NCBI RefSeq assembly: GCF_026342355.1
Contig: NZ_JAPEMV010000001.1
Location: 620,001 to 684,000, forward strand
Direction of reading: 5' to 3'
DNA: 64,000 bases
Source of the DNA: Streptomyces sp. NBC_00249
GTDB taxonomy: Bacteria; Actinomycetota; Actinomycetes; Streptomycetales; Streptomycetaceae
Shown in pieces: positions 34,043 to 57,861 of this stretch. The translations under genes were made by a program, and so were the position numbers. The first letter of the stretch is position 1. The number at the start of each line of letters is the position of its first letter. The notes beneath the pieces are model-generated. The model had not been told where the DNA came from. It did not search any database and saw nothing but the letters and a program-made list of their open reading frames with translations.

Positions 34043-35307
34043 TCAGCCGGACGTACGGGACCGGGCGGGCCGGGGCACGTCGCGGCGGCCTGGCTCCGGA
34101 GTGCCGACGAGCACGCCGATGTTCCCGGAGGGGTGCCGGTTCTCGTACATGAGCTGATGGACGTCGGCGATCCCGGAGAAGGGCACGGCCAGCGACATGC
34201 AGGGGTCCAGCGAGCCCTGGGCCGCGAGTTCGGCCACGGCGCGGAACTGGGCGGTGTTCGCGCCGTGGGAACCCTGGAACCGCTTCTGGCGCATCCACAG
34301 GAAGCGCAGGTCCACATCGCCCCGGTAGCCGCTGGTGCCGCCACAGGTGACGACCATGCCGGCGTTGTCGCAGAGGTAGATGGAGGTGGGAATGGTGTCC
34401 TCGCCGGGGTGTTCCAGGACGATGCGGGGCGACCGGCGCTCCCCCAGCACGTCCCAGAAGGCCCGGCCGAAGGCGCGCATGCCGCTGCGCCACTGCGCGT
34501 ACGCGACGGTGTCCTCCTCGTCGGGAACCCGGCCCCAGTGGCCGAACTCCTTCCGGTTGATCACGCCCCGGGCTCCGAGGCGCAGACAGTGCTCGGCCTT
34601 CTCGTCGTCGGACACCACCGCGACCGGTATGCCGCCGAACTGCCGCACGATCTGGATGGCCATGGAACCGAGGCCCCCGGCCCCGCCCCAGATCAGAACC
34701 GGGTCGCCCGGTTCCACCGTGTGCGGCGCCCAGCCCCGCAGCTGCCGGTAGACCGTCGCCGCGGTCAGCATGAAGCAGCCGGCTTCCTCCCAGGTCAGCC
34801 GGGCGGGCTTGGGGTGGCACTGGTACTCGTCCACCAGTGTGAACTGGGCGAACGATCCGTAGTTGGACTCGTAGCCCATCGCCAGGGCGCTGGTCGAGGT
34901 CATCGGGTCGGCGCCGAGCCGGATGTCCGCGGCGCTCTCGTCCCAGACGACGGGCGCGATGACCACCTGGTCACCCACCTTGACCTGCTCGACTCCCTCG
35001 CCCACGGCCCAGACGATGCCGGAGCCGTCGGAGCCCCCGATGTGGAAGTCCTCCGCGTGGCCGGCCTTGCGGCGGGCCGCGACCACGTCCACGGGGCTGC
35101 CGAGCGCCGCCCACACGTTGTTGTAGTTCACGCCGGCGGCCATCACCAGGACGAGGACCTTGCCCCGTGCCACCTCGGGCACGGGGACGACCTCCGTCTC
35201 GATCGCCTGCGCGGGCTGCCCGTAGCGTTCGGGCCTGATCAGCGCCGCGTGCATGTGGGTGGGCACCTCGCCCAGGGGCGGGAGCTCACCGATGTCGTAG
35301 AGGTCCT

Positions 35308-35311
<4 letters not shown>
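34043..35311 (-). CDS. ccr: Crotonyl-CoA carboxylase/reductase
   Basis: 422 aa medium-chain reductase of the Ccr type: [71 protein letters not shown](P)-binding [27 protein letters not shown] block, and [12 protein letters not shown]. It makes ethylmalonyl-CoA or longer alkylmalonyl-CoA from enoyl-CoA, CO2 and NADPH. Its ATG overlaps the NRPS-B stop (ATGA), so it is part of the peptide operon although no polyketide synthase is in the window. It may supply an extender or acyl starter for genes beyond the edge. Confidence 0.93.
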
Positions 35312-44006
<8,695 letters not shown>

Positions 44007-44056
44007 CAGAACTCCACAGGAATCACGTAAGAGGGGGACGACCGCGCCAAGAGCGG

Positions 44057-50359
<6,303 letters not shown>

Positions 50360-50470
50360 TCCGTTTTCTCCCACGATGGTGAAGCGGCCCGTTCGTCGAT
50401 TGCCGGGGCCGGGCGTACGGCGGAATCCCTGGCCTGCCGGATGGCACGGCCGCTTCCGGTCCCCGTGGCA

Positions 50471-50545
50471 GGAAGTCTTGTCGTCCGCTCGCGCGAGCAC
50501 CATGAGGGCGCGTTGTCAGGAGGTCGCCCCGGCAAGTAGCTGCCA
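50471..50545 (-). promoter_or_regulatory. 75-bp cluster control block 2 (NRPS-A promoter)
   Basis: Same length and layout as 31366-31440 (GGAAGTCTTGTCG at left, TGTCAGGA in the middle, AGCTGCCA at right; the right end holds the inverted repeat GGCA-N6-TGCC). It lies 112-186 bp before the NRPS-A start. The remainder of the 424-bp gap 50360-50783 holds a small hairpin (50599-50617), a repeated GGCAGTGGATGT and no gene. Confidence 0.7.
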
Positions 50546-50783
50546 GACGAAGCCTGATGCGGGACGGCGGAGCGACACGGCGCGGGGTGGCCGTCGACGC
50601 CGCGCTTACGGCGCGGCAGTGGATGTCGACGCGGCGGCTCCCCCCGGCTTCATCGGGGCAGTGGATGTGGCGGGTGTGCGGTGCGGGCTCTACTGGTGAT
50701 CGTTCGGCAGGGGTCGAACGTCGAGGCCGGCCGGGCCGAACAGCGGATCCGGCCCGGGCCACACCCACATCGAGGAGTGACAA

Positions 50784-50948
50784 GTGATCGCGTGCCCTGA
50801 GTGCGAGGCGTCCGTCGTCGTCGGCGATGCGCCGCGGGTGAGTGAGATCGTCGAGTGCGGCGACTGCTCCACCGAGCTGGAGATCCTTTCCGTGGAGCCG
50901 CTGCAGGTGGCGCTGGCCCCCGAGATCGAAGAGGACTGGGGCGAGTGA
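50784..50948 (+). CDS. lysW: LysW-type amino-group carrier protein
   Basis: 54 aa from GTG 50784 with GAGGAG six bases upstream. Two Cys pairs for zinc (CPEC, CGDC), acidic surface, and the invariant C-terminal EDWGE, whose last Glu side chain is coupled to the amino group of the substrate. In lysine/arginine biosynthesis LysW protects and carries aminoadipate or glutamate; in Streptomyces secondary metabolism homologues carry glutamate-derived intermediates. First gene of a seven-gene rightward unit, divergent from NRPS-A; its stop overlaps lysX (GTGA). Confidence 0.93.
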   Translation: MIACPECEASVVVGDAPRVSEIVECGDCSTELEILSVEPLQVALAPEIEEDWGE

Positions 50949-51838
50949 CGGCGGGCGGTGTGGAGGCTTCCTTCGCGATGGTGGCCTCGCGGGTCCGTAC
51001 GGACGAGAAGCGCCTTCTCGACGCGTTCGACCGGCACGGGCTGCGGTGCGAGGTCATCGACAGCCGCCGGTTCTGGCAGGCGCTCGAAGCGGATCCCGTG
51101 CCGCACTTCGGCACGGGGCGGCCGCGCCGCGTCGTGCTGAACCGCGAGATCGGACACGCGCGGGCGGTGTACGCGGCCCGCGCTCTGGAGTCGGTGAACG
51201 CGGTGGTCGTCAACTCGGCGACCGCGACCGAGGTGTGCGGGGACAAGTACCGCACGTCGCTGGCTCTGCGGGCCGCCGGGCTGCCCACGCCGCGTACGGC
51301 GCTCGCGCTGACGCCGGAGGCCGCGATGGACGCCTTGGAGGCGATCGGCTATCCGGCCGTGGTGAAGCCGCTCACCGGTTCGTGGGGGCGGCTCGTGAGC
51401 CGGCTCCCGGACCGGGAGGCCGCCGAGACGGTCATGGAGTACATCGCCGCGCTGCCGGGGGCGTCCTCGCACCTGGTGTACGTGCAGGAGCTGGTCGCGA
51501 AGCCGGACCGGGACATCCGGGTCGTGGTCGTCGGAGGCCGGGTCGTCGGTGCGGTGTACCGGCGCGGCGGCGGATGGCGTACCAATGTCGCCCGGGGAGC
51601 GGAGACCGTGCGCTGCACGGTGACCGCGGAGATCGAGAAGCTGGCGGTCGAGGCGGCCCGGTGTGTCGAGGCGGACATCTCGGGGGTCGATCTCATCGAG
51701 GACGCCGACGGCGGCCTGTCCGTCCTCGAAGTCAATCACGGCGTGGAGTTCACGGGATTCCAGCGCGCCCTCGGCGACTCGGTGCCCGTGGCCGATGCCG
51801 TCCTGGACCATCTGAAGGAGAGAGCGGCCTCATGCTGA
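50945..51838 (+). CDS. lysX: LysX/RimK-family ATP-grasp ligase charging LysW
   Basis: 297 aa from GTG 50945. ATP-grasp motifs: DKYRTSLALRAAGLPTPRT, VVKPLTGSWGRLVSRL, VQELVAKPDRDIRVVVVGG, and the metal/substrate block LEVNHGVEFTGFQ. It joins the alpha-amino group of glutamate or aminoadipate to the C-terminal Glu of LysW. The residues separating the two substrates cannot be judged by eye; the transketolase downstream favours glutamate. Stop overlaps lysY start. Confidence 0.9.
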   Translation: MTAGGVEASFAMVASRVRTDEKRLLDAFDRHGLRCEVIDSRRFWQALEADPVPHFGTGRPRRVVLNREIGHARAVYAARALESVNAVVVNSATATEVCGDKYRTSLALRAAGLPTPRTALALTPEAAMDALEAIGYPAVVKPLTGSWGRLVSRLPDREAAETVMEYIAALPGASSHLVYVQELVAKPDRDIRVVVVGGRVVGAVYRRGGGWRTNVARGAETVRCTVTAEIEKLAVEAARCVEADISGVDLIEDADGGLSVLEVNHGVEFTGFQRALGDSVPVADAVLDHLKERAASC

Positions 51839-52869
51839 GAGCGGCCATCGCCGGGGCTTCCGGCTACATCGGCGGCGAACTGCTGCGTCTGCTGCTCGGC
51901 CACCCGCACGTCGAGGTGGTGGCCGTGTCGTCCGACAGTCTCGCGGGCCGGCGGGTCGACGGGCCCCACCCGAACCTGCGGGGGCGTTCGGAGCTGCGTT
52001 TCGTCGCCCACGAGCGGCTGGGTGCGGGCGGTGTCCGCTACGACGTGCTGTTCCTGGCCATGCCGCACACCCGGACCATGCTGCGGATGCCGGAGTACCT
52101 GGCGCTGGCGGACGTGGTGGTCGACCTGTCGGGGGACTTCCGGCTGCGGGATCCGGCCGTCTACGAGGCGTACTACGGGGTGCCGCACGCGCAGTCCGCG
52201 CTGATCCCGGAGTTCACCACGGGGCTGCCGGAGTGGCACCGCAAGGAGCTGGCGGGCAGTGACCGCATCTCGGTCCCCGGCTGTATGGCGGCGGCCGGGA
52301 TCCTCGCGGTGCGGCCGGTCGTCGAGGCGGGCCTGGTGCAGGGCACGGTCCGCCTCGACGCCCGTACGGGGTCCAGCGGGTCGGGGGTGTCGGCCGGTTC
52401 GTCCAATCTGCACGCCGAGCGCAGCGGCGCGATGCGGGTCTTCGCCCCGACGGGTCACCGTCACGAGGCGGAGATCGCACAGGCCACCGGTCTGCCCGTA
52501 CGGATGACCGCGACCGGGGTGGAGGCGGTGCGCGGGGTGCAGGTGGTGGCGCGGGCCCGGCTCGTGGAGGGCGCGGCCGAGGCCGATGTGCGGGCCGCGT
52601 TCCGTTCCGCGTACCGGGACGAGCCGTTCGTGCGCGTGGTGGCGCACAAGCGGGGCGCCTACCGGCTCCCCGAACCGAAGATCCTCTCCGGGTCGAACTT
52701 CTGCGACGTCGGCTTCGCCGTGTCGGAGCGCAGCGACGAGCTGGTTCTCGTCGGCGCGCTCGACAACCTCGTGAAGGGCGGCGCGGGCAATGCGGTCCAG
52801 TGCCTGAACGTGCGGTTCGGCTGGCCGGAGGATGCGGGGCTGGAGTTCACGGGCCTGCACCCGAACTAG
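51832..52869 (+). CDS. lysY: LysY/ArgC-type semialdehyde dehydrogenase acting on LysW-bound acyl phosphate
   Basis: 345 aa NAD(P)-dependent reductase. Rossmann start AIAGASGYIGGELLRLLLGHP, FLAMPHTRTM, VVDLSGDFRLRD, catalytic Cys in SVPGCMAAAG, and GSNFCDVGFAV. It reduces the phosphorylated side chain on LysW to the semialdehyde. ATG 51832 overlaps the lysX stop (ATGCTGA). Confidence 0.9.
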   Translation: MLRAAIAGASGYIGGELLRLLLGHPHVEVVAVSSDSLAGRRVDGPHPNLRGRSELRFVAHERLGAGGVRYDVLFLAMPHTRTMLRMPEYLALADVVVDLSGDFRLRDPAVYEAYYGVPHAQSALIPEFTTGLPEWHRKELAGSDRISVPGCMAAAGILAVRPVVEAGLVQGTVRLDARTGSSGSGVSAGSSNLHAERSGAMRVFAPTGHRHEAEIAQATGLPVRMTATGVEAVRGVQVVARARLVEGAAEADVRAAFRSAYRDEPFVRVVAHKRGAYRLPEPKILSGSNFCDVGFAVSERSDELVLVGALDNLVKGGAGNAVQCLNVRFGWPEDAGLEFTGLHPN

Positions 52870-52913
52870 GCCGTCCAGCCGGACGGACGACGCGAGAGCT
52901 GAGGGAACAGCCG

Positions 52914-53759
52914 ATGGGACAGAAGACGATCGTGGTCAAGTGCGGGGGCAATGCCGCCGTGGACCAGGCGGCCGTGTGCCGTGACGTGGCCGCGCTGGCG
53001 GCCGAGGGGTGGGGCGTCGTCCTCGTGCACGGCGGTTCCGCCGACATCGACGCGCTCGCCGAACGTGTGGGACTGCGGCAGCGGAAGCTGACCGCCCCCG
53101 ACGGGGTGTCGACCCGGTACACCGACGAAGCCACGCTGCGGGTGCTGCACATGGCGCTCACGGGGGTGACCAAGCCCCGTCTGGTCACCGAGCTCGCCGC
53201 GGCCGGGGTGTCCGCGGTCGGCCTGACCGGTATCGACGGCGGACTGCTGCGTGCCCGCCGTAAGACGGCGCACCGTACCGTGGTCGACGGCCGCCCCCAG
53301 GTGGTCAGGGATCAGCACAGCGGCCGTGTGACCTCGGTCAACGCGGACCTGTTGCGAAGTCTGCTGGCCGACGGCCATCTTCCGGTGGTGTCCCCGCCGG
53401 CGCTCGCCGAGGACTTCCGTCCGGTGAACGCGGACGCCGACAGGGTGGCGGCGGCCGTCGCCGCCGCGCTGGGCGCCGACGTCCTGGTGATGCTGACGGG
53501 CGCTCCCGGTGTCCTCGCCGACCCGGCGGACGAGAGCTCCGTGCTGGCCGAGTGCCCGGTCCCGCTCGACGGGCCGCCGCCGGTCACGGGCGGCGGCATG
53601 GGTCTGAAGCTGGTGGCCGCCCGGGAGGCACTGGCCGGTGGAGTGCCGCGGGTGCTGGTCGGTGACGGCCGCGCCGCCGATCCCGTACGCTCCGCCCTCG
53701 CCCGCGGCGTCACCCGGATCGTCCTCGGCTCCCCCGACACGGACGGAGTCCTCCGATGA
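52914..53759 (+). CDS. lysZ: LysZ-type amino acid kinase acting on LysW-bound substrate
   Basis: 281 aa, acetylglutamate-kinase family: [47 protein letters not shown] and [12 protein letters not shown]. It phosphorylates the free side-chain carboxylate of the LysW-bound amino acid before reduction by LysY. ATG 52914 with GAGGGAA upstream, 44 bp after lysY; stop overlaps lysK. Confidence 0.9.
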   Translation: MGQKTIVVKCGGNAAVDQAAVCRDVAALAAEGWGVVLVHGGSADIDALAERVGLRQRKLTAPDGVSTRYTDEATLRVLHMALTGVTKPRLVTELAAAGVSAVGLTGIDGGLLRARRKTAHRTVVDGRPQVVRDQHSGRVTSVNADLLRSLLADGHLPVVSPPALAEDFRPVNADADRVAAAVAAALGADVLVMLTGAPGVLADPADESSVLAECPVPLDGPPPVTGGGMGLKLVAAREALAGGVPRVLVGDGRAADPVRSALARGVTRIVLGSPDTDGVLR

Positions 53760-54916
53760 CCGCGGTCGTCCCGGTGTCCCGGGGTGCCGTGCCGTGCCCG
53801 GAGCCGTACGCGATCGGCCTGTTGCGCAGCATGCTGCGGATCCCGTCCCCCTCGTGCGGGGAGGCCCCGCTCGCCGGGCACCTCGTGACCGCGATGACCG
53901 AGCTGGGGTTCACCGCGGCCCGCGTCGACGAGGCGGGCAACGCCGTCGGCGAGATCGTCCGCGGGGACGGTCCCACGGTGATGCTGCTCGGCCACATGGA
54001 CACCGTCAGCGGCGACGTTCCCGTACGCGTCGAGGGCGACCGTCTGTACGGGCGTGGCGCGGTCGACGCGAAGGGCCCGCTGGCGACCATGATCTGCGCG
54101 GCGGTCAACGCCTCCGGTTTCCGCGGCCGGCTGGTGGTGGTCGGCGCGGTCGAGGAGGAGACGCCGGGGTCGCGGGGCGCGGTGTTCGTCCGGGAGACCC
54201 ACCGTCGGCCGGACGCCCTGATCGTCGGTGAGCCGAGCGGCTGGGACACGGTCGTCCTCGGGTACAAGGGCAAGCTCGACCTGCGCTACCGGGTCCAGTG
54301 CCCTGCGACGCACCCCAGCAGTCCGGCTCCGCAGGCTGCCGAGCAGGTCGCGGCGGGCTGGCACACCGTGCTCGCCGTACTCGGCTCGGATCCCGCCGAC
54401 CCCCGTGGGGGCGGTTTCGACCGGCCCACCGCGACCCTGGTGTCCGTCGCGGGGGACCCGGCGTCCGCCGAAGCCGAGTACAGCGTCCGCACGCCGCTCG
54501 GCTACGACAGTGACGGTCTCGTCGCGGAGCTGCGGAGCCGGCTGCCCGCTCAGGGCGCTCTGGACGTCGTGGGCTCGGTGGCCGCCTGCCGTACCGGGCT
54601 CGGTGACCCGGTCGTGCGGTCCCTGTCGGCGGCGATCCGCTCGCGGGGGGCCAGGCCGCGCATGAAGGTCAAGTCCGGGACCTCGGACATGAACACGCTC
54701 GCCGAGGCCTGGGAGGTCCCGATGGCCACCTACGGTCCCGGGGACAGCTCCCTCGACCATGCCGACGACGAGCACATCGTGCTCTCCGAGTACCTCGACG
54801 GCATCGGCATCCTCGCGTCCGCCCTGGAGGACATCGGGCGGCGGCTGGGTACCGGGCGGGACGCCGACGCGCCCGCCCCCGTAACGGCCCTCGTCACGGA
54901 AGGCGGCGAACGATGA
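53756..54916 (+). CDS. lysK: LysK-type M20 metallohydrolase releasing product from LysW
   Basis: 386 aa. Zinc-site motifs of M20 peptidases: [10 protein letters not shown] (His, Asp), [12 protein letters not shown] (bridging Asp), [11 protein letters not shown] (catalytic Glu-Glu) and GEPSGWD. In lysine biosynthesis it hydrolyses the isopeptide bond between LysW and the finished amino acid. Overlaps lysZ before and the transketolase gene after (ATGA), so carrier chemistry and transketolase are co-translated. Confidence 0.9.
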   Translation: MTAVVPVSRGAVPCPEPYAIGLLRSMLRIPSPSCGEAPLAGHLVTAMTELGFTAARVDEAGNAVGEIVRGDGPTVMLLGHMDTVSGDVPVRVEGDRLYGRGAVDAKGPLATMICAAVNASGFRGRLVVVGAVEEETPGSRGAVFVRETHRRPDALIVGEPSGWDTVVLGYKGKLDLRYRVQCPATHPSSPAPQAAEQVAAGWHTVLAVLGSDPADPRGGGFDRPTATLVSVAGDPASAEAEYSVRTPLGYDSDGLVAELRSRLPAQGALDVVGSVAACRTGLGDPVVRSLSAAIRSRGARPRMKVKSGTSDMNTLAEAWEVPMATYGPGDSSLDHADDEHIVLSEYLDGIGILASALEDIGRRLGTGRDADAPAPVTALVTEGGER

Positions 54917-55791
54917 CCACGACCACTCTCCCGCAGACCCCCCACCGGGACACCGTGATCCCGGACGCGCTGCTGCGCGAGCACGCCCGTCGGATCCGCG
55001 GGCACGTCGCGCGGATGTGCGCCAACCCGGAGGGCGGCCACCTGGGCGGCTCGGTGTCCATGGCGGAGATCCTCGCCACCCTCTACCACGCGGAGCTGCG
55101 CATCGACCCCTCCTCCCCCAAAGCCCCGGACCGGGACGTCCTCGTCCTCAGCAAGGGCCACGGGGCGCTGGGACTCTACGCGGCACTCGCGGGCCGCGGC
55201 TTCTTCCCCGAGGAACTCCTCACCGGCTACGGCAGCCCCGACTCCCCGCTCACCGCGCACCCCAACCCGGCGTTGCCGGGCGTCGAGATGCCGACCGGCT
55301 CCCTCGGCCACGGGCTCGCCCTGGGCGTGGGCACGGCCCTCGACTTCCGCCTGTCCGGCGCCGACCGGCGTTGCTTCGTCGTCCTCGGGGACGGGGAGCT
55401 GCAGGAGGGATCGGTGTGGGAGGCCGCGATGATGGCGAGTGCCCTGCGCCTCGGCCGGCTGGTCGCCGTCGTCGACGCCAACGGCCTGCAGATCACCGGC
55501 CCCGTCACGGCGGCGATGGGCGAACCGTGCCTGACGGACCGGTGGCGCGGATTCGGATGGGCCGTGCACGAGGTCGACGGGCACGATCCGGCCGAACTGC
55601 GTGCCGCGTTCGCCACGGTGCCGCGCGCCGACGGGCTGCCGACGGTGGTGATCGCCCGCACGGTCAAGGGGCGTGGTTTCCCCCAGGTCGAGGGGCAGGC
55701 CCGCAGCCACTACGCACGACTGACGGACCGCCAGGTGAAGCGGGCACTGCGCGTGCTCGACGACGAACAGCAGAGGAGTGCGGCGCTGTGA
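54913..55791 (+). CDS. Transketolase, N-terminal (thiamine diphosphate-binding) subunit
   Basis: 292 aa; the first half of a split transketolase. [25 protein letters not shown] and the TPP motif GDGELQEG ending DANGLQ (where Asn-Asn is usual the second residue is Gly). With the C-terminal subunit it would transfer a two-carbon ketol unit to an aldehyde, here presumably the semialdehyde on LysW, giving a seven-carbon chain if the carrier holds glutamate. Linked by overlap to lysK and to the next gene. Confidence 0.9.
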   Translation: MTTTTLPQTPHRDTVIPDALLREHARRIRGHVARMCANPEGGHLGGSVSMAEILATLYHAELRIDPSSPKAPDRDVLVLSKGHGALGLYAALAGRGFFPEELLTGYGSPDSPLTAHPNPALPGVEMPTGSLGHGLALGVGTALDFRLSGADRRCFVVLGDGELQEGSVWEAAMMASALRLGRLVAVVDANGLQITGPVTAAMGEPCLTDRWRGFGWAVHEVDGHDPAELRAAFATVPRADGLPTVVIARTVKGRGFPQVEGQARSHYARLTDRQVKRALRVLDDEQQRSAAL

Positions 55792-56768
55792 CCGACACGA
55801 CGACCACGGCGGCGGTGACGGCCCCGCCCCGCGCGGGGCGGGAGATCTACCGGGACACCCTGGTGGAGCTGATGCGGCGGGACGAACGCGTCGTCTGCCT
55901 CGACAGCGACACCGGCCTGTTCAACGGTGTCGAGTGGGGGGACGAGCGGCCCCGCTACATCAACGTGGGCATCGCGGAGCAGGGCCTCATGGGTGTCGCG
56001 GCGGGACTCGCGAAGGCCGGCCGGATCCCTTACGTGAACACCATGGCGACCTTCGCCGCGACCCGCGCCCTGGAAGCCGTCAAGCTCGACATCGCCCTGA
56101 ACAACCTGCCCGTGCGCATCGTCGCGACGCACGGCGGTCTCTCCGCGGGCCACCTCGGGTCGACGCACCACTCGCTGGAGGACCTCGGCGTGATGCGCAT
56201 GCTCCCGAACATGACCGTGGTCACGCCCGCCGACGGGCCTTCCACTCCGGAGCTCCTGTCGCAGGCCCACGCGCTCCCCGGACCGGTGTACGTGAGACTC
56301 GGGCGCAAGGCCACACCGGATCTCCCCCCGGGCGCGCCGCCGGTCGTGATCGGCCGTGCGCAGCGCCTGCGCGAGGGCGCGGACGCCACCCTCGTCGCGG
56401 TGGGTTCCCTGCCGGTCCTGACCGCGCTGGACGCCGCGGACCGCTTGGCGCAGGACGGCGTCGACGTGACCGTCCTCAACATGCACAGCGTCAAACCCCT
56501 CGACGTGGATGCCCTGACGGCCGCGGCGCTGGGGCCGGGGGGCATCGTGACGGTGGAGGAGCACTGGGCGGCCGGTGGACTCGGATCCGCGGTGGCCGAG
56601 GCCGTGTGCCGCCTGGGGCGCGGATGCTCGGTGCGGACCGTGGCCGTCGGGGACCACTTCGCCGCCGGTACCGGTGGCCACGGGCATCTGCTGTCCCGGA
56701 ACGGCATCACCGCGGACGCGGTCGTCGCGCACGTGAAAACCGCTTTGCGTGCGCCGATCTCGGCCTGA
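55788..56768 (+). CDS. Transketolase, C-terminal (pyrimidine-binding) subunit
   Basis: 326 aa. INVGIAEQGLMGVAAGLA (catalytic Glu of the Pyr domain), ATHGGLSAGHLGSTHHSLEDLG, then the C-terminal fold with VAVGSLPVLTALDAADRL and VEEHWAAGGLGSAVAEA. Partner of the preceding subunit. Last gene of the carrier-protein unit; a strong hairpin follows at 56849-56876. Confidence 0.9.
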   Translation: MTDTTTTAAVTAPPRAGREIYRDTLVELMRRDERVVCLDSDTGLFNGVEWGDERPRYINVGIAEQGLMGVAAGLAKAGRIPYVNTMATFAATRALEAVKLDIALNNLPVRIVATHGGLSAGHLGSTHHSLEDLGVMRMLPNMTVVTPADGPSTPELLSQAHALPGPVYVRLGRKATPDLPPGAPPVVIGRAQRLREGADATLVAVGSLPVLTALDAADRLAQDGVDVTVLNMHSVKPLDVDALTAAALGPGGIVTVEEHWAAGGLGSAVAEAVCRLGRGCSVRTVAVGDHFAAGTGGHGHLLSRNGITADAVVAHVKTALRAPISA

Positions 56769-56848
56769 ACACAGCGTTTTTCGTGGGAGGAGTGGACCGG
56801 GCGGCCAATGGGGCGATAACGTGCGTGCCGTTTGGCCCGGCACATCAT

Positions 56849-56876
56849 TGCGGGCCGGTCGTCCGACCGGCCCGCA
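56849..56876 (+). terminator. Terminator after the carrier-protein/transketolase operon
   Basis: TGCGGGCCGGTCG and CGACCGGCCCGCA form a perfect 13-bp stem around a 2-base loop, 80 bases past the transketolase stop. A weaker GTGCCG/CGGCAC hairpin precedes it. No gene in 56769-57039. Confidence 0.75.
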
Positions 56877-57039
56877 CACTGATCACGCCCGTTCCGGCCG
56901 AAGTGGACCGCCTTTCCGTCCACACCCCGCTCTCGTAATGACCGGGCACTGGGAACGAGAACCAGCCGCGATGCCGGCCCACTCCCCCACATCAACCCTG
57001 TCGTTCGACCACTCTCCCTTTCGGAGGAGTAGGCATCAC

Positions 57040-57357
57040 ATGTACTTCGTACAAGCCCATATGGAATACCTCGACGCATCCGATCCGGTGAGCATCCGGC
57101 GTCGGCTGCTCGGGTACGCCACCCCTGACCACCACCTGCAGCACGTCTACGTCCGGTGCGAGGAAACGCACGTCAGCGCGGTGTTCTTCCTCCTGGCACC
57201 GGACCTCGCGCGCGCCGAGAGCTCGGCCCAGTCACTGTGCCTCCTGGACCTCTATCCGGAACCGGCCCCTCCCAGGGGCCGGTTGTTGTCGTGTACGGCC
57301 ACATTTGCCCCGTCTTTCGGGCCTTCCCTGCCCGGAGAGCCTCCGTCAGGAAGCTGA
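57040..57357 (+). CDS. Small protein of unknown function in the NRPS cluster
   Basis: 105 aa from ATG 57040 with GGAGGAG about ten bases upstream (the longer frame back to 56749 lacks a ribosome-binding site). N-terminal half looks structured (MYFVQAHMEYLDASDP; HHLQHVYVRCEETHVSAVFFLLAPDLA), a ferredoxin-like or sensor-like beta-alpha pattern; the C-terminal 30 residues are Pro/Ser-rich and run across a perfect 11-bp hairpin. No family recognised. Lies between the carrier-protein operon and a small secreted peptide gene. Confidence 0.6.
   Translation: MYFVQAHMEYLDASDPVSIRRRLLGYATPDHHLQHVYVRCEETHVSAVFFLLAPDLARAESSAQSLCLLDLYPEPAPPRGRLLSCTATFAPSFGPSLPGEPPSGS
57260..57284 (+). terminator. Perfect 11-bp hairpin followed by TTGTTGT, inside the 3' end of a small gene
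   Basis: AACCGGCCCCT pairs with AGGGGCCGGTT across CCC, followed by a short T-rich run. It looks like an intrinsic terminator but lies about 70 bases before the stop of the 57040 gene, so it may truncate that message or mark the true functional end of the gene. Confidence 0.6.
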
Positions 57358-57378
57358 CACGCCCCAGGACGCACCCGT

Positions 57379-57408
57379 GACAACGAGCTGCCGTGACAGG
57401 ACCCTGTC
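57379..57408. promoter_or_regulatory. Possible third cluster operator upstream of small peptide and NRPS-C
   Basis: GACAACGAGCTGCC (57379-57392) resembles the right ends of control blocks 1 and 2 (GACAGCAAGCTGCC and GGCAAGTAGCTGCC), followed by GACAG-GACC-CTGTC. Only the operator-like part is shared, not the whole 75 bp. Lies 95-124 bp before the small peptide start. Confidence 0.45.
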
Positions 57409-57502
57409 GCCGGAACCTCTTTCACACCCCCTCGTCCGTTGCCAAGAATGCAGTCATCAGCAAGAAGCACCACGCATTCCAAGAACCACGGGGGAACACC
57501 AG

Positions 57503-57670
57503 ATGTCTGCCATCAAGAAGCTCTTCACCGTCCCTGTCGCCGCCGTCGCCACCGCTCTCCTCGCGCTCACGGTGCTGTCGCAGTCGGGTGAACTGGAGTA
57601 CCAGGCCACGGATTCCGCGCCGATCACCGCGTCCGTCGCCGACTCGAAGGACAACAACGGCTGGGACTGA
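57503..57670 (+). CDS. Small secreted peptide, unknown function
   Basis: 55 aa. Signal-peptide-like start (MSAIKKLFTVPVAAVATALLALTVL, basic then hydrophobic) and an acidic mature part of about 27 residues ending DSKDNNGWD. No Cys, so not a typical lanthipeptide or disulfide peptide. ATG 57503 follows GGGGGAA at about 8 bases. A pyrimidine-rich stretch with repeated TCTCTTCGC (about 57700-57735) separates it from NRPS-C. Role unknown; a signalling or surface peptide is conceivable. Confidence 0.55.
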   Translation: MSAIKKLFTVPVAAVATALLALTVLSQSGELEYQATDSAPITASVADSKDNNGWD

Positions 57671-57861
57671 CCGGAAGAACTCCCGGTAGAAGTCCCGCCT
57701 TTCCTTCTCTTCGCTCTCTTCGCTCTCTTCGTTCTCGCCCTTCTTCGGCGATTCCTCGCCCGGCACTCTCACTTTTCAGGCGAACACTGCCCGGTCCGCA
57801 TCCATGCGTGTGACAAGTGCAACCGGATATTTCGTGTTGCCTGCCAACGTATGGAGATTTG

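Noticed and set aside
50784..54916. Ordinary LysW lysine or arginine biosynthesis operon
   Set aside because: Lacks LysJ and the early aminoadipate genes, contains transketolase subunits instead, and diverges from an NRPS; Streptomyces makes lysine by the diaminopimelate route.
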